Assembly: GCA_039045975.1 (NCBI GenBank)
Contig: JBCCJA010000073.1
Coordinates: 1 to 16,489, forward strand
Direction: 5' to 3'
DNA length: 16,489 bases
Source: JBCCJA01 sp039045975
Lineage (GTDB): Bacteria; Planctomycetota; Planctomycetia; Planctomycetales; Planctomycetaceae
Shown piece by piece: positions 1-7,945 of this stretch. How positions within the stretch are numbered: position 1 is the stretch's first letter; each line of letters begins with the position of its first letter. The position numbers were made by a program, and so were the translations under genes. The notes under the pieces are model-generated. The model was not told where the DNA came from, did no database searches, and worked only from the letters and a program-made list of their open reading frames with translations.

Positions 1-1
1 G

Positions 2-742
2 CTCTCCGGTGCCGTCGCGGGCGGCGACACCGGGTCGCCGCCCGCCGCGGATGAAGGCGTCAGCCGGACCGCCGACGCCGCCGTCGACATCGACCGGCGA
101 CGCCGCTGCGGCTTCCCGGAGGCGGTCTTCGGCGAGGGCAAGTCGCCGGGGAGCGTGGCCGAAATCGTCACCGCCCTCCGCCGCGCGAAACAAGACGCGT
201 TCGTAACCCGCGCGACCGCAGCCCAAGCCGCCGCTGTCCGTGAAACTTGGCCCGACGCGGCATACGACGAAACGGCCCGCACGATCCGTGTCATGGACGG
301 CGACGGGCCGCCCGACCGCGGTCACGTCGCCGTCGTCACCGCCGGCACGACCGACGGGCCGGTCGCCGCCGAGGTCGTCGAAACGCTCCGCTGGATGCGG
401 GTCGGCGTCGAACGGTTCGACGACGTCGGCGTCGCCGGGCCGCAGCGGCTTACCCAGGTCGTGCCGCGACTCCGCGGGGCCGACGCCGTCGTCGTCGTCG
501 CCGGCATGGAGGGCGCCCTCCCCAGCGTCGTCGGCGGACACGTCGCCTGCCCGATCTTCGCCGTCCCGACGAGCGTCGGCTACGGGGCGTCGCTGGGCGG
601 CGTCGCGGCGCTGCTGTCGATGCTCAACAGCTGTGCCGCGAACGTCGCGGTCGTGAACATCGACGCGGGGTTCAAGGCCGCGTTTCTCGCCGGCCTGTGT
701 GCGTCGCGTCAGTGCGTCCGGGCGAACGAGGCGAGAGAGTAA
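2..742 (+). CDS. larB: LarB, nickel-pincer cofactor biosynthesis carboxylase (5'-truncated)
   Basis: LarB carboxylates and hydrolyses nicotinic acid adenine dinucleotide, the first step in making the nickel-pincer nucleotide cofactor of lactate racemase-type enzymes; it is cytoplasmic. The reading frame is open from base 2, so the gene starts before the window; 246 residues are visible against roughly 250 in the family. A GTG at 155 could pass for a start, but the residues before it (GFPEAVFGEGKSP, about 110-148) match the conserved LarB N-terminal region, so the frame belongs to one longer protein. The C-terminal half is PurE-like: VAVVTAGTTDGPVA, then MEGALPSVVGGHV, CPIFAVPTSVGYG and SMLNSCA, with the Ser/Cys-rich nucleotide-binding loops. 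No larC or larE lies downstream in the window. Family assignment is firm; the physiological substrate enzyme is unknown. Confidence 0.93.
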   Translation, partial: LSGAVAGGDTGSPPAADEGVSRTADAAVDIDRRRRCGFPEAVFGEGKSPGSVAEIVTALRRAKQDAFVTRATAAQAAAVRETWPDAAYDETARTIRVMDGDGPPDRGHVAVVTAGTTDGPVAAEVVETLRWMRVGVERFDDVGVAGPQRLTQVVPRLRGADAVVVVAGMEGALPSVVGGHVACPIFAVPTSVGYGASLGGVAALLSMLNSCAANVAVVNIDAGFKAAFLAGLCASRQCVRANEARE

Positions 743-828
743 CGAGCGACCTCCGCAGGAAGTTGCGTCGGCTTACGCGGTCCGGCGTGGAAAGCGCGTG
801 AACGTTCACAACCGGTTTCCATCACCAG

Positions 829-923
829 CCTTGTGCCGTCAGGTGCGAGGGCCTGAGAACGGACTCTCGGCGAGCCCGTTCACTGCCTGCGAAAGAGATG
901 CCCTCGGCCCTGACGGGCCAAGG
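829..923. repeat. Inverted pair of REP-like hairpins between larB and the M16 gene
   Basis: Two hairpin units face each other. Unit one (829-850) has a 9-bp stem closed by loop GTCA (838-841). Unit two (902-923) has a 9-bp stem with one mismatch and loop TGAC (911-914), the complement of GTCA. The two arms are also complementary to each other over about 27 bases (826-852 with 900-926) with four mismatches, and 47 bases lie between them. The rest of the 294-base gap (743-1036) shows no gene. Transcribed after larB, the structure could end or protect the message, but no T-run follows it. Confidence 0.7.
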
Positions 924-1036
924 CTTCTGAGCCGAACGCAAAATCCTCAGTAGACGTCGCGGGCCGCGGCCGTTGTCCGCTCCCGCCGCCCAGGCGATGC
1001 TCCCTGCGATCGCACCCGGAATCAGCCGGAGGACCG

Positions 1037-2284
1037 ATGGCGGCAGCAAGCACGACGGCCGAAGTGTTCACGTTCGAGAACGGGCTCACGCTCGTCGTCG
1101 AACCGGTCTCGGGCGTCTCGTCGGTCGGCTTCGCGGTCGCGGTCCCGGGCGGGAGCGTGTTCGACACCGCCCCGGCCCACGGCACCGCCGCCGTCCTCAC
1201 CGACATGCTGACCCGCGGCGCGGGCACGTACGACACGCGTGAGCTGTCGGGCAAACTCGACGACCTCGGCGTCCAGCGGCACGAGGCGACCGGCTCGGTC
1301 CACCTCACGTTCGGCGGGGCGACGCTGGCGGAGAACCTGCCCGCGACCTTGCGGCTGTACCGCGACATGCTCCGCGAGCCTCACCTGCCGGCCGCGGAAT
1401 TCGAAGCCGCCCGCGTCGGCGTCGAACAAGACGTCCGTGCCGCCGAGGACGACCCGCGACACCGCGTCATGACGGAACTCCGGCGACGGTCGTACGCCGC
1501 GCCCTGGGGCCTGCCGAACGACGGCACGTTGGCCGGCCTCGCCGAGGTCGATTTCGCCCGCGTCGAGGCCCAATACCGCCGACACGTGACGGCGACCGGC
1601 AGCGTGATCGGCATCGCCGGGGCGGTCGACATCGACGCGGTCCGGGCCGACGTCGAAGTCTTATTCGCCGACTGGGAGTCGGCCCAAACCGCCGACGTCG
1701 ACGCGGGACCGACGCCCGAACCGCGGGCCCACGTCACCGAAGACCTCGCCCAGACGCACATCGGCATCTCGTACCCGGAAGTCCCGTACGGGCACGACGA
1801 GTACTTCACGGCTTGGGCCGTCTCCGACCTGCTCGGCGGCGGGATGAGCAGCCGGCTGTTCACGAACGTCCGCGAGCGACACGGCCTCTGCTACGCGATC
1901 TCCGCCTCGCTGACCGGGTTCAAGCACGCCGGCCGGCTGACCTGCTACGCCGGCACGACGACCGACCGCGCCCAAGAGACGCTCGACAGAACCCTCGAAG
2001 AACTTCGCGGCGCCGGCGACGGCGTGACCGACGACGAACTCGCCCGCGTGAAGGCCCGCGCGAAGTCGGCGCTCGTGATGCAGCAGGAATCGACCGCGGC
2101 CCGGGCCGGGTCGCTGACCCGCGACTGGGTCCATCTCGGCCGCGTCTGCCCGCTCGAAGAGGTGACGGCGAAGATCGACGCGCTCACCCCCGCCGACATC
2201 GCCGACCATGTCCGCCGCTATCCGGCCGACGACCTGGCAATCGTCACGCTCGGCCGCGAACCGCTCACCGTTTCCGCGGGATGA
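1037..2284 (+). CDS. M16-family (insulinase-like) protein lacking the zinc motif
   Basis: This 415-residue protein has the two-domain layout of bacterial M16B peptidases. Residues 49-58 (GTAAVLTDML) line up with the canonical GTAHFLEHM segment, but the HxxEH zinc ligands are replaced: H to A52, E to T55, H to D56. The downstream glutamate region (VEQDVRAAEDDP, near 129-140) remains. The C-terminal domain keeps the substrate-binding R/Y motif in GGGMSSRLF...RHGLCY (about 267-286). In known M16B heterodimers one subunit carries the zinc site and the other the R/Y motif; this looks like the non-catalytic partner. No catalytic M16 partner is next to it. No signal peptide is evident, so it is probably cytoplasmic. 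The start is the ATG after GGAGGA (1028-1033), although the 3-base spacer is short. Confidence 0.88.
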   Translation: MAAASTTAEVFTFENGLTLVVEPVSGVSSVGFAVAVPGGSVFDTAPAHGTAAVLTDMLTRGAGTYDTRELSGKLDDLGVQRHEATGSVHLTFGGATLAENLPATLRLYRDMLREPHLPAAEFEAARVGVEQDVRAAEDDPRHRVMTELRRRSYAAPWGLPNDGTLAGLAEVDFARVEAQYRRHVTATGSVIGIAGAVDIDAVRADVEVLFADWESAQTADVDAGPTPEPRAHVTEDLAQTHIGISYPEVPYGHDEYFTAWAVSDLLGGGMSSRLFTNVRERHGLCYAISASLTGFKHAGRLTCYAGTTTDRAQETLDRTLEELRGAGDGVTDDELARVKARAKSALVMQQESTAARAGSLTRDWVHLGRVCPLEEVTAKIDALTPADIADHVRRYPADDLAIVTLGREPLTVSAG

Positions 2285-2497
2285 ATCGGCCGCGGCCACT
2301 TTCGGCCTTGCCACACCCCTCGGCAAAAAGATATCGGCGATCACTGATGCAGCAGTGAAGGCCGCGACACGCCCGACCCGGCGCATATCTCTCCGAATCG
2401 CAGCGACACTTCGAGAAGGCAGGACACCCGACAGGGCCGCCGTCCACACGGCCCGCACAAGACTCATCACACACGCGACCCGCGACGAGGCCGACCG

Positions 2498-3394
2498 ATG
2501 CACGCAGGCACGATTCTGATCGCCGGGGCGACCGGTACCCTCGGCAGCCGGCTCGCCCGTCGCCTCGCGGACGGCGGGAAACGCGTCGTCGCGGCGGTCC
2601 GCCCGACGTCCGACCTCGGCCGGCTCGGCGGCCGCTTCAAGACGCTCGACGTGACGGGGACCGACCGCGAGCTGCGGGCCGCGTTCAAACGGTTCGGCGT
2701 CGACGCCGTCATCAACTGTGTCGCCGATTATGGCCGCGACGGGGCCGCCCGGAGCCGCATCGCCGACGCCAACCTGCGGACGCCGCTCCGACTCCTCGAA
2801 GCCGCCCACGCGACCGGCGTGTCGACGTTCGTGAACACGCACACGTCACTGCCCCACGACGTCAGCCCGTACACCCTGGCGAAACATCAGTTCTGTGACT
2901 GGCTCGCCGGCGCGACGGTCCCGCCGACCAGGATCAACGTCGTCCTTGAGCACTTCTACGGCCCGGGCCAAGACCCCTCGATGTTCGTCGCCTTCCTCGT
3001 CGACCGCTTCCTCGCCGACGCGCCCGAGATCCGCACGACGAAGGCCGAACAGCGACGCGACTTCGTCCACATCGACGACGTCCTCGACGCCTACGAATGC
3101 CTGCTGGATAACGCCGACCGGCTGGGCGACGGGTTCCATGAATTCCCCGTCGGCGGCGGCCCGCCGCCGCGGCTCCGCGACGTGATCGAGACCGTCCGCC
3201 GCCTGACCGGCAACACCCGGACCGAGGTCGCGTACGGGGCCCGCCCGTATCGCGAAAACGAAGTCATGCACGCCGAGGCCGACCTGCGGCCGATGGCCTC
3301 GCTCGGCTGGTCGCCGCGGGTCTCGCTCGAAGACGGGCTCGCGGACGTCGTCGCGGCCGCCCGGGCGTCTTTGAGCAACGCGAAGGCCGCGTAA
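2498..3394 (+). CDS. NAD-dependent epimerase/dehydratase (extended SDR)
   Basis: A 298-residue Rossmann-fold protein of the extended short-chain dehydrogenase/reductase family, which acts mostly on nucleotide sugars. Visible motifs: the nucleotide-binding GATGTLG (10-16), the acidic end of a beta strand at D51, INCVADYG (72-79), the catalytic Y125xxxK129 in YTLAK, an upstream NTHTS segment that would supply the Ser/Thr, and RDFVHIDDV (187-195), typical of UDP-sugar epimerases. The substrate cannot be told from sequence. The ATG follows GAGG (2487-2490) at seven bases. It stands alone: 213 bases separate it from the M16 gene, and it converges on the eboB-like gene with 66 bases between them. 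Confidence 0.9.
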   Translation: MHAGTILIAGATGTLGSRLARRLADGGKRVVAAVRPTSDLGRLGGRFKTLDVTGTDRELRAAFKRFGVDAVINCVADYGRDGAARSRIADANLRTPLRLLEAAHATGVSTFVNTHTSLPHDVSPYTLAKHQFCDWLAGATVPPTRINVVLEHFYGPGQDPSMFVAFLVDRFLADAPEIRTTKAEQRRDFVHIDDVLDAYECLLDNADRLGDGFHEFPVGGGPPPRLRDVIETVRRLTGNTRTEVAYGARPYRENEVMHAEADLRPMASLGWSPRVSLEDGLADVVAAARASLSNAKAA

Positions 3395-3460
3395 ACGGAC
3401 TCCTTCGCCCGACTCTCGGCTCGCGGGATCGCCTCGGCCGTGGAACGAATCGACCTTTAA

Positions 3461-4366
3461 TCAAGACGCGCCGTCTGCCGACGCGTCGACCCGCGGCGTC
3501 TGCCCTCCTCGAAGGACGCTGTTACCCTCGAACAGCTCGCGTTGATCGACGCCCGCCGACGCGTCCCAGTCGGCCTCCGATATTTGTCCGCTGAGGCCGT
3601 ATATCGCCAGCGCGTTGCCGTAACACATCGCGGCAATATCGGCCGTGGCGATGCCGCGTGACGCCATTAGCTCTGCCGTCTTCTTGACCGCGGTCGGGTC
3701 GGAAACGCCCCAGTCGCACGCGGAGTCGACGATGAATTTTTCGGCCCCGTATTTCTCGGCAAGGACCGCCATGCGGTCGGAACTCATCTTCGTGTGCGGA
3801 TAGATCGAGAACCCGGCCCAGAAGCCGCGGTCGAGCACCTCCCCGACCGTCAATTCATTATTGTGGTCGATCACGACCCGTGACGGGTCGAGGTCGTGCT
3901 CGGCGATGACGTCCATCGTGCGTGACGTGCCCCGTTTCTTGTCACGGTGCGGCGTGTGGATCATGACCGGCAGCTCGAACTCGACGGCGAGTTCGAGCTG
4001 CTCGTGCAGGAACCGCTCTTCGGCCTCGGTCTGGTCGTCGAAGCCGATCTCGCCGACGGCGACGACGCCCTCTTTCATCAAGAACCGCGGCAGCAACTCG
4101 ATCACCTGCTCGGCGAGCGGGACGTTATTCGCCTCCTTCGGGTTCAGGCCCATGCAGCAGTAATGCTTAATCCCGAACTGGCTCGCCCGAAACCGCTCGA
4201 AGCCGACGAGCGAGGAAAAATAGTCCTCGAAGGTGCCGACGTGCGTGCGCGGCTGGCCCTGCCAGAACGCCGGCTCGATGACGGCGACGACCCCGGCGGC
4301 CGCCATCGCCTCGTAGTCGTCAGTCGTCCGCGAAACCATGTGGGCGTGCGGGTCAATCAGTTTCAT
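3461..4366 (-). CDS. eboB: TatD-like metal-dependent hydrolase, EboB-type
   Basis: A 301-residue TIM-barrel hydrolase of the TatD/amidohydrolase class. The metal ligands are all visible: H7 and H9 in DPHAH, E106 in VGEIGFD, H137 in MIHTPH, H168 in VIDHNN, and D214/D218 in VDSACDWG. It starts 12 bases after the EboA gene on the same strand, and that pairing is the hallmark of the eboABCDEF cluster, where the TatD-like protein is EboB. Ebo genes have been linked to transport or assembly of secondary metabolites, for example the scytonemin precursor in cyanobacteria. The exact reaction is not known. The rest of the cluster (UbiA-like EboC, dehydroquinate-synthase-like EboD, EboE, EboF) does not follow; the next gene is convergent. 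The TatD-like fold is certain; the EboB name rests largely on context. Confidence 0.85.
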   Translation of the reverse strand: MKLIDPHAHMVSRTTDDYEAMAAAGVVAVIEPAFWQGQPRTHVGTFEDYFSSLVGFERFRASQFGIKHYCCMGLNPKEANNVPLAEQVIELLPRFLMKEGVVAVGEIGFDDQTEAEERFLHEQLELAVEFELPVMIHTPHRDKKRGTSRTMDVIAEHDLDPSRVVIDHNNELTVGEVLDRGFWAGFSIYPHTKMSSDRMAVLAEKYGAEKFIVDSACDWGVSDPTAVKKTAELMASRGIATADIAAMCYGNALAIYGLSGQISEADWDASAGVDQRELFEGNSVLRGGQTPRVDASADGAS

Positions 4367-4378
4367 TGGAAGACTAAG

Positions 4379-5020
4379 TTAAGATTCGAGGCAGAGGGCG
4401 GCATGCGTCGCAACATCTTCGGGTACCGGCCGGCCGGCCGCTTCACGCTCCGAAATATAATCGCCGAGCATTCGCCCGAGGGCACGGTTGCGGCGTGAAT
4501 CGAGTCCGACAATTTCCCGAAGAGGCTCGCCCAAGAAGGCAGCTTTTAGGACGAGCTGATTCCACGCGTGGTCGGGCAGGTGTCGATACGCGTAGTCGCC
4601 GCGGCTGATCGCCCGGAAGACCGACAGCTGGTTGGTCCGTAGTCCGTCACGACAACGGTCGACCCATCGGTCCGGCTGCGGGAGCAGCGACAACTCGCGA
4701 TAGAGAAAACAGGCCTCCGCGTCGTCCGCGGTGCGGAACAGGCCGTCGACCGCGGCGAAACGCGGTTCACTCGGGCGTTCGAAAATTACCATCAGCAGCA
4801 GATGCCGGGCCGCATCGAGCGGCGACCTGTTGCCCGGACGGCCGTCATGCCGCCGACCGATTTTCCTCGGGACGAGCGAGAACGCTTTTAAAAACGGGCG
4901 AACGCCTTCCTGATCGATTTTCATGACGGCGTCTGTCAACCACTCCCGCTCCGCCCCCTCGAAATAGTTTTTGAGCAAGATGCGAGCAGGGTGTTGACCT
5001 GCCGGAAGACCGTCGCTCAC
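4379..5020 (-). CDS. eboA: EboA-domain protein
   Basis: The start is placed at the GTG at 5020-5018, which overlaps the TGA of the preceding peroxiredoxin-like gene (GTGA), giving 213 residues, close to the usual size of EboA proteins. The open frame runs further upstream only as a shadow of that gene. Family-like segments: PFLKAFSLVPRKIG (42-55), the LLLMVIF helix (74-80), LFRTADDAEACFLYRELSLLP (94-114), GLRTN (126-130), AWNQLVLKAAF (152-162) and GLDSRRNRALGRMLGDY (172-188). EboA has no known enzymatic activity and no metal motif is visible here. It is probably translationally coupled to the gene before it and sits directly ahead of the EboB-type hydrolase. Recognition is from conserved pattern, not a database search. 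Confidence 0.82.
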   Translation of the reverse strand: MSDGLPAGQHPARILLKNYFEGAEREWLTDAVMKIDQEGVRPFLKAFSLVPRKIGRRHDGRPGNRSPLDAARHLLLMVIFERPSEPRFAAVDGLFRTADDAEACFLYRELSLLPQPDRWVDRCRDGLRTNQLSVFRAISRGDYAYRHLPDHAWNQLVLKAAFLGEPLREIVGLDSRRNRALGRMLGDYISEREAAGRPVPEDVATHAALCLES

Positions 5021-5718
5021 TTCGCCGCTTTCACCGCCGCAAGGATGTCGGCCGGCTCGGCACGGACCCGGTAATCGTCCTCGACGAAAGCCCACGCAAC
5101 CTTGCCATCGGTGCCGACGACGTACGTCGCCGCGAGCGGCAGCGTCTGCGACTCGTCGCTGTTGTATGCGGTGATGTCGATCCGGCCTTGGAACTGTTCC
5201 TGCACGACTTCCGGCAGCGTGTAGACGAGCCCGTAGTCGGCCGCGACCGCGTTGCCGACGTCGCTGAGGACGTGGAAGTTCAGCGACGCCTTCTCGGCCG
5301 TGACGGCGACTTTGTCGGGCGTCTCCGGGGCGATCGCGACGACCGTCCCGCCGGCCGACTCGATCGCATCGCGGGCTTCTTCGTAGGCCTTCAATTGAAT
5401 GACGCAGTACGGACACCAGCCGCCGCGGTACCAGGTCAGCACGACCGGCCCCTCACGCAACAACTCGCCGAACGAGACCGCCGTGCCGTCGGGACCGGGC
5501 AACGAAAAGCCCGGGGCGACGTCGCCGACCTTCAACGCCGTCTCCATCACTCCCGACGTGCCGACCTCGCGGACGCCGCGGTCGAACGCGTCCTGCATGA
5601 CCTGCGGCGCGACCGCCGCAAACTCGGCCCGCCGGGCGTCGATCCGCTCCTTCAGCGTCTCCTGGGCGAACGCCGCCGACGCGAACAACACCGGGGCCGT
5701 CAGAACGAGTCGGAACAT
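5017..5718 (-). CDS. Secreted peroxiredoxin-like / AhpC-TSA family protein
   Basis: A thioredoxin-fold redox protein of the AhpC/TSA 'peroxiredoxin-like' group. With the ATG at 5718 the protein begins MFRLVLTAPVLFASAAFAQ, a good signal peptide with cleavage after AFA, so it should act outside the cytoplasm. An upstream in-frame ATG at 5763, overlapping the previous stop as ATGA, would add 15 residues before the signal peptide; it is possible but less signal-like. The core has VGDVAPGFSLPGPDG, then WYRGGWCPYC with the redox pair CPYC, then the Ile/Ala-rich strand GTVVAIAPETPDK. Total 233 residues from 5718. It is the third gene of the minus-strand run and overlaps eboA by four bases. The physiological reductant and target are unknown. 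Confidence 0.88.
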   Translation of the reverse strand: MFRLVLTAPVLFASAAFAQETLKERIDARRAEFAAVAPQVMQDAFDRGVREVGTSGVMETALKVGDVAPGFSLPGPDGTAVSFGELLREGPVVLTWYRGGWCPYCVIQLKAYEEARDAIESAGGTVVAIAPETPDKVAVTAEKASLNFHVLSDVGNAVAADYGLVYTLPEVVQEQFQGRIDITAYNSDESQTLPLAATYVVGTDGKVAWAFVEDDYRVRAEPADILAAVKAAK

Positions 5719-5759
5719 AGCAGTCGGGTCCGGAGACGCGTGATTCGGGCCGACCGCGG

Positions 5760-6344
5760 TCATTCGTTGATCACCATGTCGATGGTCATCACCGCGGCCA
5801 CGATCAGCTTACGCAAGACACTGCCCGTCGGCACGGAGGGGTCGATCGTGAGCAGGTAGTTATCGGCCGTCGTGAACAGTTCTTTGCCGAGCCCGGCCCA
5901 CTTTTTCGTGACTATCGCAACGGCGGTGTCGCCGACGAGGAACTGAAATTCCCAGCCGGTCCAGCTCTTCGCGCGGAGCTCGCAGACCGGTTCGCCGTCG
6001 TTGTCGAACAGGCGGAACTTCTCGCGGACGATCGTGAACATCTTCTGTTTGAAGTGCCCGATCGGCTCGTCGCGCTCGTCGAAAATCTGGACCGTCGAGG
6101 CGAGCACCGCGACGCCCCGTTTGACGCGGACGACCTTCTCGCCCGCCGGCGTGGCGACCTCGACGTCGAACGGCGTGTACCGCTTGTAGTCGGTCATCCG
6201 GAACATCTTCGTGAACATCCCGAGCCGCGGCTCGGAGCAGGCGAAGACGACCTCGCCCGTTTCCGGGTCGAGCATCTCGTAGCGGTTCGAGGCCTTCAGC
6301 AGGCCGACCTTCTCTTTGACGACGTAACGGTCGAGGTCGATCAA
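5760..6344 (-). CDS. LURP-one-related / phospholipid-scramblase-like protein
   Basis: A 194-residue protein of the LURP-one/Tubby-C-like fold. It has the alternating beta pattern of that family: YVVKEKVGLLKASNRYEMLD, GEVVFACSEP, a central VAVLASTVQIFDERDEPIGHFKQ segment, FRLFDNDGEPVCELRAKSW, and a C-terminal hydrophobic helix (VLRKLIVAAVMTIDMVI) that in scramblase-like proteins lies at the membrane. No catalytic role is known for bacterial members. The start is TTG at 6344, supported by GGAG (6356-6353) eight bases upstream; no better start is evident. It begins 34 bases after the acyltransferase stop and its stop overlaps the possible long start of the peroxiredoxin-like gene, so it is probably co-transcribed with both. 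Confidence 0.8.
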   Translation of the reverse strand: MIDLDRYVVKEKVGLLKASNRYEMLDPETGEVVFACSEPRLGMFTKMFRMTDYKRYTPFDVEVATPAGEKVVRVKRGVAVLASTVQIFDERDEPIGHFKQKMFTIVREKFRLFDNDGEPVCELRAKSWTGWEFQFLVGDTAVAIVTKKWAGLGKELFTTADNYLLTIDPSVPTGSVLRKLIVAAVMTIDMVINE

Positions 6345-6352
6345 CGGGAGGT

Positions 6353-6356
6353 CTCC
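6353..6356 (-). promoter_or_regulatory. Shine-Dalgarno site supporting the TTG start of the LURP-one-like gene
   Basis: On the minus strand GGAG lies eight bases before the TTG at 6344. It is what decides this non-ATG start. Confidence 0.55.
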
Positions 6357-6378
6357 GGTCCGTCGGTGCGGGGCGGAC

Positions 6379-7755
6379 TCAGACGCCGTCCGGGAGCATC
6401 CCGGCGGCGGTGTCCATCGTCAGGTTGAGGAAGTCTTCGGACTCGCCGCGGCAGAGCTCGCGGCCCTCGCAGCAGGCGACCATGTGCAGCCCGCCGCCGT
6501 ACCCGTAGACCACGTTCGAGGCCCGCATGTGGGGCCGCTTCGGCGGGGCGGAGCGGACGTCGGTCACGGTCACGTCGCCGGCGACGAGCCGACCGTCGAC
6601 CGCCGGTAACGCCCAGGAGAACGCCTTAGCCAGATCGCCGACGTTCGACAGACACATCGTCGCGACACAGCGGTCGGGATCGATCCGCTTCGCGAGCCCG
6701 CCCGGGATCACCTCCAGCCGGTTCAGCCAACGCAGATAGTTCGCGGGCCGTTCCTCGCGGAACTCCTGCATCTCTTCGGTGATGCCGGCCAGCAACGCCG
6801 GCAGGTCGTCGACCTGTTCCGTCGTCCGCCACACGAATTTATACGTGACGCGGTTCATCGCCGGCCCCGGCATTTCGTCGGGCGACCGCAGGCTGATCGG
6901 CACGAGGATCCGCATGGTCTGAGGATCCGTCTCGCCGCAGCGGACGGCCCAGTCCCGCATCGCGACGAACTGAGCCGCGAGCAGCCAGTCGTTCACGGTC
7001 ACGCCCGACGCCTTCGCCCGACGCCGCAGGTCGACGAACTGTTCCGGAGAGATCCGGGCCGCCCGATAGCTCGGCTCGACCGAAGGCTGGGCCGGCGGCG
7101 TGCAGGTCCGCGGCAGCGGGTCCGGGTCGGCACCGAACGCGACGTGCACCTCACGTCGGAGCCGCTCGAGCAGGACCTTACGCCGAGCCGGCTTCCAGAA
7201 CGGCGCGGGCACGAAATCGGACCGCGGCGGGTCGCGTCGGAAATTAAGGATCTCCGGCTTCGGCGCCGCGAGCGGCGGGACGTCCGCCCCGCCCGCGGCG
7301 GCGTAGCGGTTCAGCCACTCGAACAGGAACGTGCGTTTGCCGAGTCCGTCCGACACGGCGTGATGCATTTGCACCACGAGCGTGCCCCGCTCGCCGCCCG
7401 TCGGCCGCCACCACAGGCGGGTGCCCGGCTCTTCGCTCAGGTCCATCCGCGCTTCGGCCGGCGTCGCGAATAGCGGATCCCCCGACGACGTCACACGTAT
7501 CCGCGGCCGGTCGCCGTGTTGTGACCAATTCCGTGCCCCGCCGGCGTGTTCCTCGACGCGGGCCGTCAGCAGCGGATGACGCGGGAGCAGGTCGTCGAGC
7601 AGGTCGTCGAGCCGATCGACATCGACCGGGCCCTCCAGGTCGACCTCGAGGAAATTCGTCATCGGGTGCCCGGGCCGGTCGTCGGCGAGCATGTAACGCT
7701 CGAACGGGACGGTCGGCAGCGGGAACAGCGGCGACGGCGAGGACTGTGACGGCAT
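6379..7755 (-). CDS. Condensation-domain / wax-ester-synthase-like acyltransferase
   Basis: A 458-residue member of the CoA-dependent acyltransferase superfamily (condensation domain, PapA, WS/DGAT). The active-site HHxxxDG motif is intact as HHAVSDG (131-137), preceded by a typical strand (GTLVVQM). The N-terminal half has LPRHPLLTARV (57-67), like the RHPxLR region of condensation and PapA enzymes. The second half includes VTVNDWLLAA, typical of the acceptor-side lobe. The acyl donor and acceptor cannot be read from sequence; no carrier protein or adenylation domain is nearby. The ATG at 7755 was chosen because 29 more upstream codons in the frame look non-coding; start confidence is moderate. 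It heads the minus-strand run leading to eboA/eboB. Confidence 0.8.
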   Translation of the reverse strand: MPSQSSPSPLFPLPTVPFERYMLADDRPGHPMTNFLEVDLEGPVDVDRLDDLLDDLLPRHPLLTARVEEHAGGARNWSQHGDRPRIRVTSSGDPLFATPAEARMDLSEEPGTRLWWRPTGGERGTLVVQMHHAVSDGLGKRTFLFEWLNRYAAAGGADVPPLAAPKPEILNFRRDPPRSDFVPAPFWKPARRKVLLERLRREVHVAFGADPDPLPRTCTPPAQPSVEPSYRAARISPEQFVDLRRRAKASGVTVNDWLLAAQFVAMRDWAVRCGETDPQTMRILVPISLRSPDEMPGPAMNRVTYKFVWRTTEQVDDLPALLAGITEEMQEFREERPANYLRWLNRLEVIPGGLAKRIDPDRCVATMCLSNVGDLAKAFSWALPAVDGRLVAGDVTVTDVRSAPPKRPHMRASNVVYGYGGGLHMVACCEGRELCRGESEDFLNLTMDTAAGMLPDGV

Positions 7756-7870
7756 ACATCGGCCCGGCGGATAGCTCCGCAAAAGATGCGGGCAGTCCCG
7801 GGCAAACGAAAGTGACGGACCTCCACCGGCGATCGCCGGCAAGCGACCGGGGCATCGTTGACCGCCAATG

Positions 7871-7938
7871 AAAGCCCGAGCCGTCAGGCGTAGGACCGGT
7901 CAACGGTGTTCGGCCCTACGCCTGACGGCTCGGGCTTT
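7871..7938. repeat. Perfect 24-bp inverted repeat made of two REP-like hairpins
   Basis: Arms 7871-7894 and 7915-7938 are perfectly complementary over 24 bases with a 20-base spacer. Each arm can also fold alone: CCCGAGCC/GGCGTAGG around loop GTCA (7883-7886, six of eight pairs) and the mirrored unit around TGAC (7923-7926). It lies between the DUF11 gene stop (7946) and the acyltransferase start (7755), both on the minus strand. It could act as a terminator for the DUF11 message, although the following T-run is only three bases. Confidence 0.8.
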
Positions 7939-7945
7939 TGGGGCG

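Noticed and set aside
155..742. GTG at 155 as the true start of larB
   Set aside because: The same frame is open upstream to the window edge and encodes conserved LarB residues (GFPEAVFGEGKSP) before this GTG.
2285..2497. Possible terminator or small gene between the M16 and epimerase genes
   Set aside because: Only a weak 5-bp GGCCG/CGGCC pairing near 2288-2307 and no T-run; the open frames there lack any start signal or family pattern.
1661..2842. Long open frame antisense to the M16 and epimerase genes
   Set aside because: High GC leaves many long antisense frames open. This one is Arg/Val/Gly-rich with no recognisable motif, and the plus-strand genes have clear family motifs.
3395..3460. 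Bidirectional terminator between the convergent epimerase and eboB genes
   Set aside because: No stable stem with a T-run could be seen on either strand.
5021..5416. Upstream extension of the EboA reading frame
   Set aside because: It lies wholly inside the peroxiredoxin-like gene on the same strand in another frame, has Arg-rich shadow composition, and the GTGA overlap at 5020 gives the expected EboA length.
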